From assembly GCA_023129715.1 (NCBI GenBank), contig JAGMBO010000039.1, positions 1 to 32,263 on the forward strand: DNA of 32,263 nt, given 5' to 3'. The notes under the pieces are model-generated. The model was given only the letters and a program-made list of their open reading frames with translations. It was not told the DNA's origin and made no database searches. This DNA is from Candidatus Eiseniibacteriota bacterium. Lineage in GTDB: Bacteria > Eisenbacteria > RBG-16-71-46 > CAIMUX01 > WJJG01. Below, piece after piece: positions 16,315 to 23,399 of the stretch (position 1 is the stretch's first letter; each line of letters starts with the position of its first letter). The position numbers and the translations under genes are program-made.

Positions 16315-17517
16315 CTAGTCGCTCGAGCGGTTCGAGGGACGGTCTTTCCGTCGCAGCACCTTTGCCGGGATTACCTTCCCGCGCCCGAAGCGCTCTTCAA
16401 TCCGATCGATCGTCTCCGCCAGCCGGCGGCGCCGGCTCTCGCTCTGCGGCGGGGCAAAGAGATCGGGCACCTCACTGCCGGCCGGCAGGATCGCCTGCAC
16501 GCCGACACCGATCAGGCGCACGGGTGCCCGGCTCCAATGCAGCAGCAGCAGCCCTCGGGCGGCTTCGTAGATAGTTCGCTGATCGGCCGTCGGTCCCGAG
16601 AGGGTCACCCGGCGGGTGAGGGTGCGGAAGTCGGCGTAGCGCAGCTTGATCTGCACGATCCGCCCGCAGACACTGTCGTGACGCAGGCGTCGGGCGACCC
16701 GCTGGGCTTGGTCGAGGAGGACCGCCTCCAGGGTCTCGGGATCATCGCAATCGTGGGCGAAGGTCTCCTCGTGGCTGTAGGATTTTGCCTCCCAGTCGGG
16801 CACGACCTCCCGCTCGTCTTCACCGCAGGCCAGCCGGTGCAGCTGCTCTCCATGTTTGCCGAAGCGGGCCACGAGCGTCCTTCGATCGGTGCGGGCGAGG
16901 TCCCCGATCGTCTGCAGGCCCATCGCCTCGAGGGCCTCCCGGGTGCGCGGCCCGGCGCCCCACAGTCGCTTCAGCGGCAACGGGTCCAAGAAGGCCGTGA
17001 CCTCACCGGGCAGGACCACGACCAGTCCGTCGGGCTTCTCCAGATCCGAGGCGATCTTGGCGACGAACTTGACCGGGGCGATGCCGACCGAGGCGATCAG
17101 CTGCGTGCGCTCGCAGATCGCGGACTTGATGCGTGCTCCGACCTCCCCGGGCGGCCCCAGGGAGTGGGCGGTGCCGGTCAGATCGAGAAAGGCCTCGTCC
17201 AGCGAGAGTGGCTCGATCCGTGGGGAGAACTGTTCGAAGATCGACATGATCTGCTTCGAGACGTCGGTGTACTTCGAGAAGCTGCCCGGCAGGCGAATCA
17301 GGTGGGGGCAGAGCCGCTCGGCGCGGGCCATCGGCATCGCCGAGTGGATACCATACGTGCGCGCCTCGTAGGAGGCTGCGCTAACGACCCCGCGGCCATC
17401 ACTCGGCCCGCCGACCACGACGGGTTTGCCTGCCAGGGAGGGGTCATCGCGGATCTCGACCGATGCGTAGAAGGCATCCATGTCGACATGCGCAAAGACA
17501 CGCGTCCAGGTGGTCAT
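16315..17517 (-). CDS. dinB: DNA polymerase IV (Y-family translesion polymerase)
   Basis: A 400-residue error-prone polymerase that copies past DNA damage. The palm has D12 in HVDMDAFYASVE, and D107-E108 in PLSLDEAFLD, the complete metal-binding set; Tyr17 is the predicted steric gate excluding ribonucleotides. The fingers include YEARTYGIHSAMPM, the thumb has helix-hairpin-helix motifs (RLWGAGPRTREALEAMG, then TIGDLA), and the little-finger domain ends with LIGVGVQAI. Near residue 350 VPDLFAPP resembles a sliding-clamp-binding motif. Length is somewhat above the E. coli protein because of a basic C-terminal tail. The ATG at 17517 has GGAGAG about 10 nt upstream. No LexA box was recognised in the divergent region. 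Confidence 0.97.
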   Translation of the reverse strand: MTTWTRVFAHVDMDAFYASVEIRDDPSLAGKPVVVGGPSDGRGVVSAASYEARTYGIHSAMPMARAERLCPHLIRLPGSFSKYTDVSKQIMSIFEQFSPRIEPLSLDEAFLDLTGTAHSLGPPGEVGARIKSAICERTQLIASVGIAPVKFVAKIASDLEKPDGLVVVLPGEVTAFLDPLPLKRLWGAGPRTREALEAMGLQTIGDLARTDRRTLVARFGKHGEQLHRLACGEDEREVVPDWEAKSYSHEETFAHDCDDPETLEAVLLDQAQRVARRLRHDSVCGRIVQIKLRYADFRTLTRRVTLSGPTADQRTIYEAARGLLLLHWSRAPVRLIGVGVQAILPAGSEVPDLFAPPQSESRRRRLAETIDRIEERFGRGKVIPAKVLRRKDRPSNRSSD

Positions 17518-17644
17518 GGCTGAATGACTCTCCGCCCATTGGGGCCCGGTCCGACGGAAGTTGCCTCGGAGGTCGAGTGATCATGATGCCACCTCAGGCG
17601 GACAATCTCCAGGGGGAGGGCTGGTCGCCGAGATGCTTGTTGCG

Positions 17645-17729
17645 CTAGGATGGGTCGTTCTGTGTTGTTCCTCGCGCGAGAACGGGCTGTCTTGTGTAGG
17701 GTTCCTTGCCTAGCACAGGTCGTTCTGTG
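17645..17729. repeat. Pair of 20-bp direct repeats upstream of carbonic anhydrase
   Basis: CTAG followed four bases later by GGTCGTTCTGTG occurs at 17645-17664 and again at 17710-17729, 17 of 20 bases identical and 65 bp apart. Between them lies the 10-bp palindrome CTCGCGCGAG (17671-17680). The second copy ends 46 nt before the carbonic anhydrase ATG, so a regulator-binding pair is possible. Confidence 0.5.
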
Positions 17730-17775
17730 GATCATCAGGCTGGTCGGACCGGGAAGCTCTCGAACCGGAGGCGGA

Positions 17776-18471
17776 ATGGAGTCGTCAGAGAGTCACAATG
17801 CATCGCAGACCCGGGCTGAGGAGGTGCTGCAAGCGCTTCTGGAAGGCAACCGGCGTTTCCAGAAGGGATCCCCGCAGCATCCCCGTTGTCGGCCCACCCG
17901 AAGAAACGATCTCCTCGGCGGCCAGCACCCGATCGCCGCGGTTCTCGGCTGCTCCGACTCGCGCATTCCACCCGAGATCCTCTTCGACCAAGGCCTTGGG
18001 GATTTCTTCGTGGTGCGCGTGGCCGGCAACGTGGTCGGCCCGTTCGTGCTCGCCAGTCTCGAATACGCCGCGATTCACTTGGAGACGCCCCTGATCGTCG
18101 TTCTGGGGCATTCCTCGTGCGGCGCGATCATTGCCGCGCTGGCGAGCGACAGGAAGGCGCAGGTGGATAGCGAGGTGCCGGGAAGGAACGACAGGAAGGC
18201 CTCAGAGAGCGGGGCTGCCTTGATGAAGGCCCTGCGGCCGGCAATCGAGACCGCGCGCGCAGGTGCGCTCGAGACCGCCTCCGGCGGCGAGTTGATCGAC
18301 CAGATTGCCCTCGTTCATGCCCGGGCCGTGAAGGGTGAGATCGTCAGCCGATCGCCGTTGATCGCCCGGCGTCTCGATGCGGGAAAGCTGGCCCTGGCCG
18401 CGGCCTTCTATGACATGCGCACGGGGGGTGTGACGATCCTCCGTTCGCGGGGATCGTCAGCGACGTTGTAG
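17776..18471 (+). CDS. Beta-class carbonic anhydrase with chimeric C-terminus
   Basis: A 231-residue enzyme interconverting CO2 and bicarbonate. Zinc ligands are C59 in GCSDSR (with the D61-R63 dyad), H112 and C115 in GHSSCGAI. The body continues through RVAGNVVGPFVLASLEYA and ends with FYDMRTGGVTIL. I place the start at ATG 17776, which has GGAGGCGGA directly upstream; the frame is open to 17650 but the added residues are not carbonic anhydrase-like. The final nine residues (RSRGSSATL) are not native: the DNA from 18442 is antisense sulfatase-gene sequence, and the partial second copy at 23174-23338 shows the original ending, T-I-L-E-stop. Catalytic residues are unaffected, so activity is likely retained. 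Confidence 0.95.
   Translation: MESSESHNASQTRAEEVLQALLEGNRRFQKGSPQHPRCRPTRRNDLLGGQHPIAAVLGCSDSRIPPEILFDQGLGDFFVVRVAGNVVGPFVLASLEYAAIHLETPLIVVLGHSSCGAIIAALASDRKAQVDSEVPGRNDRKASESGAALMKALRPAIETARAGALETASGGELIDQIALVHARAVKGEIVSRSPLIARRLDAGKLALAAAFYDMRTGGVTILRSRGSSATL
18283..18441 (+). repeat. Direct repeat A1: carbonic anhydrase 3' end
   Basis: This 159-bp stretch within the intact carbonic anhydrase gene recurs at 23174-23332 with only three mismatches and no gaps, 4,891 bp downstream in the same orientation. It marks the left border of the rearranged interval. Confidence 0.95.
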
Positions 18472-18717
18472 CACTCTGCGCGCCGTTCCTTGATGACGGT
18501 CACCATCTCGTATTCTCCTTCACGAACGCCATACCAGTTGCGTACGCAGCACGGCTCCCAACCCACCGCCTTCCTTCGGGAAGTAGCGTGCGGTGAGCAA
18601 CTCGTGGTAGATCGCGCGACCTTCGGCGGCAACGATTCGAGCAGGGAGCGGCCCTGGTGGCGGCCGGAGCTCTCCGCGCCGGCGGGATCGAGAATCCCCG
18701 GGAAGAGATCGAGCTGG
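18442..18717 (-). pseudogene. Sulfatase-fold gene remnant (repeat S1)
   Basis: A 276-bp partial copy of the sulfatase-fold gene region 23569-23844, in the same orientation and about 90% identical (29 differences including two single-base indels by eye). Translated on the minus strand it still reads RNWYGVREGEYEMVTV and ECYNVADDPRER, matching the intact protein's C-terminal third, but the indels break the frame and both ends are missing. It abuts carbonic anhydrase sequence directly at 18441/18442, and its 3' end is what the carbonic anhydrase frame now reads through. Confidence 0.9.
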
Positions 18718-18883
18718 ACCTGAATCCGATTGCGGCTGGCGTCGCACTACTGCTACCCTTTGGGCATCGTAAGTTCTCGGGGTCCGCCACGCCCCTCAGA
18801 TTGTCTTCGAGTCAGTGTCGGTCATGAGCAAACGCTTCTGGCCTGCTTGACGCGACGCAAGTTATCGGACCCTGGAGCTGACA

Positions 18884-18921
18884 GGACAGCGCTATCGGAA
18901 TCTTCCGATGAAACGCTGTCC
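18884..18921 (+). promoter_or_regulatory. Long hairpin in the peptidase leader
   Basis: GGACAGCG (18884-18891) pairs with CGCTGTCC (18914-18921), and inside it ATCGGAA (18894-18900) pairs with TTCCGAT (18903-18909). This is the strongest structure in the window and lies 26 nt before the peptidase ATG. It may control translation or mRNA stability, or end upstream transcription. The flanking DNA from 18718 to 18883 shows no gene. Confidence 0.6.
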
Positions 18922-18947
18922 GAGCGCTGAGAGGCCTAGGATTCGCC

Positions 18948-21900
18948 ATGATCCGCAGAGTGATCCTCGCACTTCCATTGACTGTCGCGATGGCGCTTGT
19001 TCTCTTGCAGTGCGACAGCACGAGCCCCGAGACCGAAGAACTTAGCTGCCTCGAACTCACGGCCGAGGGGCCGATCGCGCCGGACACGCCATTCATGCTC
19101 CAGGTGGTCGCCGTTGGCTCTCGCGGCACGAAGCCTTTCAGTCGATGCGATGGGACCGTTGCGCTGACGGCTTCGGAGGGGACGATCGAGCCGGACACTC
19201 TCCTGATGGCAAGTGGTACGGGGCAACAGGAGGTCCGGCTCCCGGATCTCGATGAGAGCCTGACCATCACAGCAGTCTATGGCGCGGTCCGTGGCTCGAC
19301 CACTGTCTACACCACGTTTCCCGACCGTCTGGTGGGGGATCCCGACTCGCCTGCAGCGCCGGCTATTCCGGCGATCCGTTACATGGCCCGGGTGGAAGAT
19401 TTCTCTCGGGACCACCCGGATCTGCCCGAAGTGTCACTATCGAATTGCGTGATCCTGGTGATTCCTGCAGAAACCGCCACCATTGGCGATATCAATGCCC
19501 TCTTTGAGACCCACAGCGCCGTGGTCGTCGGAGGCGATCCGGCGCTGGGAGGTGGACGGGTTGGTTTGCTTGCGCTTCGCTTGCCGACACGGACGTGCGG
19601 CGAGCTGGAGGAGGTCTTGGAGGTCATCCGCGCGAATCCGGCCGTCGACGAAGCCGTGCAAGACATTCTGCTGCGCGGCTGTGCAGTGCCTCCTCCGAAT
19701 GGAGGCACGCCAGCTCAATGGGAGTGGGAGCGGCAAATGGCGTACGGGAATCCGACCTGGGGCCTGCGATCGATCAGAGCTCCGCAGCTCTGGAACTTCA
19801 ACCGCGTGGTCGAAAAGCGTGGGGCCAGTCAATCACTAGCGATCATCGACATCGGTTTCGGAAGGCTGCATCCCGACATTCCCTACCATGGGGAGTCAAG
19901 GTTCGGAGACCCTAGTGATCATGGGACTGCAATGGCCGGAACCGCCGCAGCCCTTCTCGGCAATCGCAGAGGCATTGAGGGGGTGAGTCCCTTCTCTTCC
20001 GTTCTTGCGTGGGCCATTGGAATGCTGCCGCTCGGTCCTGATTCAATTGAGTGGGGGGCGAGCTGGGCAGAACTGATACTCAATGGTCTTCAAGATGTAA
20101 TCACCTCATTCCCAGAAGTGCGGATCATCAGTACAAGTCTCGGCTATGACTGGGACCGGGGCGGCATCAATCCCGTGGGCAACGATCCGATTGAAATACT
20201 CATTCTGTCCCAGTCGATGATCCTGCTGAAGTGGCTCAGCAAAATGGAAAACGAAGGACTCACGCTTCCCTTGATCGTATCTGCTGCCGGGAATGATGAT
20301 CGGCTTGCACCAGCACCGTGGGAAGCCCGCTATGAGTCGCCGATCAATGATGCTGGTATCGAGTCGGGGGTGCAACAGATCCTCGTCGTCGAGGCCTTGA
20401 AGCGACTTCCGACCGGGCAGGAGCAGAGATGGGAACGCTCTTTCACTAACGGGCACATTTCGGCTCCCGGAGTGGGGCTCTGCTCCACAGTGCCTCCCTC
20501 CACCTATGCCTGCGGCTTGAGTGGCACTTCGTTTGGGCCGCCCCAGGTGGCTGGCCTTGCCGCCTACCTTCTTTGCCTGGATGCCACATTGACCACCCTC
20601 GAGTTGCGAGAGTTGATTGTCTCGAATGCTGCGCCCTTGGACGGGGAGGGCGCACCTCGAATCGATGCATGGGCAAGCGCCCTGGACATCGATCGACTTC
20701 GGAACAACGATGCGGTCCTCCGGATGATGGTGGATATCGACGACGGCACGGTGGATGGCAATCAGCGAACGACGTTCGATAGTGGCAGCGACTACACCGA
20801 GGATGCGTGGGGAGACGGGCGCATCGATATGTCGGACTTCCGCCGGTGGCGGGACTGGCTGCTACAGGTCGAGCCGACGTCCCTGCCGCAGTTGGATGGA
20901 TCGGCAACGCACAAGAAGAAAGACGTCAATGGTAATGGCGTGGTGGAAGATGGCGAGGACGAGAGCTTGTTTCCGTACGGGGATTTCAACGGCGATGGCA
21001 CGCTTGGGCGTACGGGAATGGGGCGAGTCCCGGGAGCGCTCAACAGGTTTGCATGGGATCTCGATGTGCTCCAAGCCGTCTTTGAGGACGAGGACTACAC
21101 AACCGACCAGTTGCCGGGCTTGATCGATTCGGGAGATCTGACGATCTGGCCCCGCTGTTTCCTTGCCTTGCCGGAGATGGTGGTCGTGACATCTACGGTG
21201 CAGGTAACGGACACGGGAGAGCAGATCGACCAACGCAATCATGGAGCAATCGGTGCGCTTCAGGTGTACACGTTGCCAATCGATCCCGGGTACTACACTG
21301 CCCGTGTGGAAGCATTCGATTGGGATCTCGCCAGTCTCGCGATGGATGAGAAAGAATTCGTGATCGCGCTCGGCGGAGATATCTTCTGGGATCCACCCTG
21401 CGGCGAGTGTATCGTGGAGATCGCGTTTCCGGAGACCGGGGATTACTACGAGGATCTCCCGCTGACAGTACGAGTGGGCAGAGAGCTCCCTGACGGGAGT
21501 GTCCTGTATATGGAAGGGCTTCTGGTAGCCCTGGTTCCCACTTTCGGTATCGTTGATGAGACCGAGAACTACACCGATGCATCCGGCTATGTGTACGCGA
21601 CTGCACAGATGTTGCCGCCAGCCAATTACATGACCATCGATGTCATTGTGCGCTGCTCGGAAGAGGATATCGTCCAGCGACAGGTCACCGCGATACGGAG
21701 CGTGTCTCCGGGGACGTGGTTGCTCGACTGGGCGGACTCGGGCCCCCGAGACTTTCATTACGTGAATGAGATCCCTCAAACCTACGGCACGACCCTTCCG
21801 GATGGAGGGCTCAGCATTGCTTTCAACCTGGGGACCCCAGATCCTCAGGCGTCTCTGCGGGTGTTGGATTTCGGAGCCGTGACGCTAGGAGAACCGGTCG

Positions 21901-22247
21901 AGTGTCGTCTCCAGATCGTTTACGGAGATCCAGACTATGCCTGGTCCCCATTCAACTTTGGTCATGGAGCGGAGATCCTTAGAACATACGTGACCTTCAG
22001 CAAGATCGAGTATCCGATTTCGCCGAGTCCTTTTGGCAAGCTCTCAGGGGAGATCGAGGGCCGGTTGGGCATGTACCATCTTGACGGATCGAGCTACAAG
22101 ATCGTGACGATCCTATCTGCGGAATTCGAGGACATTCTCTTCGTGCTTGATGAGAAGTTTCGAGAGAACGGACGGAGCGGATTGCCGACAGACCTCGTGG
22201 ATAAGTTGAGGCGAGTGCGCTCCGTCGACGCGGAGGGAGTTCGCTAA
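18948..22247 (+). CDS. Subtilisin-like (S8) serine peptidase, predicted lipoprotein with EF-hand/dockerin-like loops
   Basis: A 1,099-residue exported protease. A signal (1-21) ends VLLQC with Cys22 as likely lipidation site. Residues 35-125 look like an Ig/invasin-like domain, and 143-245 resemble a subtilase propeptide (VILVIPAETATIGDINALF, then ANPAVDEAVQD). The catalytic domain (about 265-585) carries D301 in IIDIGFG, H325 in DHGTAMAGT, oxyanion N449 in SAAGND and S528 in LSGTSFGPPQVAG, so the triad is intact. Acidic loops follow: WGDGRIDMSDF (621-631), DVNGNGVVEDGE (659-670, a good EF-hand loop) and DFNGDGTLG (679-687). The remaining 400 residues are beta-rich and unassigned. AGGA lies 6 nt before the ATG. 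Codon use looks less GC-skewed than in neighbours, with more A/T-ending codons, suggesting the segment arrived separately. Confidence 0.92.
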   Translation: MIRRVILALPLTVAMALVLLQCDSTSPETEELSCLELTAEGPIAPDTPFMLQVVAVGSRGTKPFSRCDGTVALTASEGTIEPDTLLMASGTGQQEVRLPDLDESLTITAVYGAVRGSTTVYTTFPDRLVGDPDSPAAPAIPAIRYMARVEDFSRDHPDLPEVSLSNCVILVIPAETATIGDINALFETHSAVVVGGDPALGGGRVGLLALRLPTRTCGELEEVLEVIRANPAVDEAVQDILLRGCAVPPPNGGTPAQWEWERQMAYGNPTWGLRSIRAPQLWNFNRVVEKRGASQSLAIIDIGFGRLHPDIPYHGESRFGDPSDHGTAMAGTAAALLGNRRGIEGVSPFSSVLAWAIGMLPLGPDSIEWGASWAELILNGLQDVITSFPEVRIISTSLGYDWDRGGINPVGNDPIEILILSQSMILLKWLSKMENEGLTLPLIVSAAGNDDRLAPAPWEARYESPINDAGIESGVQQILVVEALKRLPTGQEQRWERSFTNGHISAPGVGLCSTVPPSTYACGLSGTSFGPPQVAGLAAYLLCLDATLTTLELRELIVSNAAPLDGEGAPRIDAWASALDIDRLRNNDAVLRMMVDIDDGTVDGNQRTTFDSGSDYTEDAWGDGRIDMSDFRRWRDWLLQVEPTSLPQLDGSATHKKKDVNGNGVVEDGEDESLFPYGDFNGDGTLGRTGMGRVPGALNRFAWDLDVLQAVFEDEDYTTDQLPGLIDSGDLTIWPRCFLALPEMVVVTSTVQVTDTGEQIDQRNHGAIGALQVYTLPIDPGYYTARVEAFDWDLASLAMDEKEFVIALGGDIFWDPPCGECIVEIAFPETGDYYEDLPLTVRVGRELPDGSVLYMEGLLVALVPTFGIVDETENYTDASGYVYATAQMLPPANYMTIDVIVRCSEEDIVQRQVTAIRSVSPGTWLLDWADSGPRDFHYVNEIPQTYGTTLPDGGLSIAFNLGTPDPQASLRVLDFGAVTLGEPVECRLQIVYGDPDYAWSPFNFGHGAEILRTYVTFSKIEYPISPSPFGKLSGEIEGRLGMYHLDGSSYKIVTILSAEFEDILFVLDEKFRENGRSGLPTDLVDKLRRVRSVDAEGVR

Positions 22248-22403
22248 GATGGGCTGGACCACAGAGATCTTGTATAGAGCGTCGCGCGGATCTGGGCGCA
22301 GCGCGATGAACAGCGCCTGGTAGAGCGGATCTGACAGGCGTATGTAATTGTCAATATGCAGAACGGTGGGACGGGACCTGTCATGAGGTGAAAGGAGACT
22401 CCA

Positions 22404-23150
22404 ATGACCACATTCCAGAAGTGTCTTGCGATCGGTGGCTTGATGGGGTTGACGCTACTGCCGGCTAGCACGCTTGCATCGACAGAGGTGGGGGGGCTGC
22501 AGTTCGGCGGCAAGGGAGGAATCACGATCGGGAGTTGTGCTGGATTCGATAGCTTCTTCGACGCGGAAGAGTGGGGAGAGCACACGCCTGATGTGACCAA
22601 GGGATCGAGGACCGGCGTTGCATTTGGTGGCTTTGCGACATACTGGCTCAGTCCGAAACTCGGCTTGCAGGCCGAGTTGCTCTGGGCCCAGGGGGGATGT
22701 AAGCGGGACTTCGACGTCGTGATCGAAAATGTGACCGGGAAACTCGAGATGACGGCGGCTCTCACGTATATTGAAATCCCGATCTTGGTGAAGTACGCGT
22801 TCAATGGAGCCTCGGTGTCGTCTCCGTTCCTCTGCTTCGGTCCGTCGGTGGGCCTGCGTTCGGCGGCCGAACTCGAGATGAAGGCCACAAGTGAGTACGC
22901 AGGCAGCTATTCGACCACAGAAGACATCAAGGACTACGTCAAGAGCACCAACTTCAGTCTGATGGCCGGGCTCGGCTACACCCTGAGATTAGATCAGGTC
23001 TCTGTTGCATTCGAGGCGCGCTATGTGCTGGGCCTGATCGATGTCATGGAAGAAACGGGCAGAATTGAGGTCGAGGAGGACGAGTACATCATGCTCGACG
23101 AGACCAAGCCGCGGACGTTCGCGATCATGATCTCGGTGAGTGGTAACTAG
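22404..23150 (+). CDS. Outer-membrane beta-barrel protein (porin-family, PorT/OMP_b-brl type)
   Basis: A 248-residue protein with a signal peptide (cleavage likely near PASTLAS, 21-27) and alternating amphipathic strands of an eight-stranded outer-membrane barrel. Landmarks are FGGKGGITIG, FGGFATYWLSPKLGLQAELLWAQGG, LTYIEIPILVKYAF, CFGPSVGL and GLGYTLRLDQVSVAFEARY, the pattern of small barrels in FCB bacteria. It ends SVSGN instead of a terminal aromatic residue. AAAGGAG is 6 nt before the ATG. The gap of 156 bp from the peptidase shows no terminator, so cotranscription is possible. No substrate channel function can be inferred. It lies within the rearranged interval just before the carbonic anhydrase remnant. 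Confidence 0.85.
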   Translation: MTTFQKCLAIGGLMGLTLLPASTLASTEVGGLQFGGKGGITIGSCAGFDSFFDAEEWGEHTPDVTKGSRTGVAFGGFATYWLSPKLGLQAELLWAQGGCKRDFDVVIENVTGKLEMTAALTYIEIPILVKYAFNGASVSSPFLCFGPSVGLRSAAELEMKATSEYAGSYSTTEDIKDYVKSTNFSLMAGLGYTLRLDQVSVAFEARYVLGLIDVMEETGRIEVEEDEYIMLDETKPRTFAIMISVSGN

Positions 23151-23173
23151 GCATCTCAGGACCGCAGAGAACA

Positions 23174-23338
23174 GGCGGCGAGTTGATCGACCAGATTGCC
23201 CTCGTTCATGCCCGGGCCGTGAAGGGGGAGATCGTCAGCCGATCGTCGTTGATCGCCCGGCGTCTCGATGCGGGAAAACTGGCCCTGGCCGCGGCCTTCT
23301 ATGACATGCGCACGGGGGGTGTGACGATCCTCGAGTAG
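23174..23338 (+). pseudogene. Carbonic anhydrase 3'-end remnant (repeat A2) with the native stop
   Basis: This holds the last 54 codons and the stop of the carbonic anhydrase gene, 98% identical to 18283-18441 through 23332. It then continues to GAG TAG, giving the ending T-I-L-E that the intact gene has lost. It lacks the catalytic domain and a start, and begins abruptly 23 nt after the barrel-gene stop. The 61 bp from here to the sulfatase-fold stop probably preserve the ancestral intergenic region. Confidence 0.92.
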
Positions 23339-23399
23339 GCGTCACCGGTGCACAACGAGGACGTGAGCGACGGGAAGCGAACGATCGTCCGTCGGTGTG

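Noticed and set aside
18442-18790. Small minus-strand genes after the carbonic anhydrase
   Set aside because: The frames are pieces of a sulfatase-fold remnant disrupted by single-base indels.
22244-22888. 214-codon minus-strand frame opposite the outer-membrane barrel
   Set aside because: The plus strand encodes a signal peptide and barrel strands with a strong ribosome-binding site; the opposite frame has neither.
18718-23173. Insertion sequence or integron carrying the peptidase and barrel genes
   Set aside because: No transposase, integrase, terminal inverted repeat or short target-site duplication is visible; the only flanking repeats are the partial gene copies.
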